Below, one piece after another: positions 6,608 through 6,790 of a stretch of 6,790 nucleotides of DNA (its first letter is position 1; each line of letters starts with the position of its first letter). The position numbers and the translations under genes are program-made. The stretch spans positions 1 through 6,790 of the forward strand of contig CAYUWM010000067.1 of NCBI GenBank assembly GCA_964448395.1, in the 5' to 3' direction. The stretch is from CAYUWM01 sp964448395. Its GTDB lineage: Bacteria > Chloroflexota > Dehalococcoidia > E44-bin15. A model generated the notes under the pieces. That model searched no databases and was not told the DNA's origin. It worked only from the letters and a program-made list of their open reading frames with translations.

Positions 6608-6648
6608 GTGATTGTGAAAATCTGCGCAATGGACTGCCTCCACGTCTG

Positions 6649-6678
6649 TTGACACCCAACGTTCCGAAAGTCTATAAT
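6649..6678 (+). promoter_or_regulatory. Consensus TTGACA/TATAAT promoter of the last gene
   Basis: TTGACA (6649-6654) and TATAAT (6673-6678) match both consensus hexamers exactly, with an 18-base spacer. Transcription would begin near 6685, giving a leader of about 45 bases. This is the best promoter in the window and suggests a well-expressed gene downstream. Confidence 0.75.
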
Positions 6679-6729
6679 CAAACGGCGCATTTTGCACAGA
6701 ATATCGAAAAATACAAGCGGGGAGTGAGA

Positions 6730-6790
6730 ATGGCAACAGGAGAAAAAGAGAAAGACAAGAAGAAGATGATCAACCTGGACCGCACCAAGA
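6730..6790 (+). CDS. Start of an unidentified protein, cut by the window end
   Basis: The ATG at 6730 is preceded five bases upstream by GGGGAG (6719-6724). Twenty codons are visible: a short M-A-T-G start, a strongly charged lysine/glutamate stretch, then M-I-N-L-D-R-T-K. The frame is open to the window end. Composition returns towards that of the housekeeping genes in the last codons (CTG GAC CGC ACC). A second ATG at 6766 is possible but has a poorer ribosome-binding site. The charged leader followed by L-D-R-T-K would suit several cytoplasmic proteins, RecA among them, but twenty residues do not allow a call. Confidence 0.6.
   Translation, partial: MATGEKEKDKKKMINLDRTK

Noticed and set aside
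6621..6700. Imperfect long-range pairing of TCTGCGCAATG with CATTTTGCACAGA
   Set aside because: It has mismatches and bulges and spans the consensus promoter, so a single transcript use is doubtful.
6539..6736. 65-residue minus-strand open frame
   Set aside because: It covers the terminator tail and the promoters of the next gene, and nothing in it resembles a protein.

Overview
The window reads as a piece of a high-GC bacterial chromosome, most likely from the Chloroflexota (Dehalococcoidia-like). That placement is an inference from gene content: a ThiE with a fused N-terminal domain, a prokaryotic translin/TRAX homologue, a K+-dependent-type membrane pyrophosphatase and an alpha2-type glycyl-tRNA synthetase. 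No rRNA or other taxonomic marker is present.

Positions 1-3551 hold a tight three-gene plus-strand operon. It contains the 3' part of a ThiD2-ThiE fusion (thiamine phosphate synthesis), a translin-family protein whose ATG overlaps the thiE stop by one base, and hppA, whose AGGAGG ribosome-binding site begins inside the translin stop codon. A zinc-hydrolase-like metallo-beta-lactamase-fold gene converges on hppA from the minus strand (3548-4177). The two genes share a CTAG so that each TAG stop lies inside the other's. A 99-base divergent region separates this hydrolase from glyQS (4277-5626). It carries a 17-bp palindrome whose arms are consensus -35 hexamers facing opposite ways.

Immediately after glyQS the composition drops sharply: by hand count, 41/60 G+C in 5041-5100 against 21/60 in 5701-5760. 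This AT-rich segment holds a 218-residue protein I do not recognise (5649-6305). It is followed by an apparently self-contained small transcription unit (about 6321-6545): an extended -10 promoter, a hairpin near the expected transcript start, a 31-codon hydrophobic ORF with a good ribosome-binding site, and a strong 13-bp intrinsic terminator. I consider this unit the best candidate for something undescribed.

From about 6546 the sequence becomes promoter DNA for a new gene. It has an extended -10 element, then a consensus TTGACA/TATAAT pair with an 18-bp spacer, then a ribosome-binding site and the first 20 codons of a lysine-rich N-terminus cut by the window end.

Functionally, ThiE and glycyl-tRNA synthetase both release pyrophosphate, and HppA uses pyrophosphate to pump ions. 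The main block is therefore housekeeping metabolism with a pyrophosphate theme. The AT-rich block looks acquired and may be unrelated to its neighbours.
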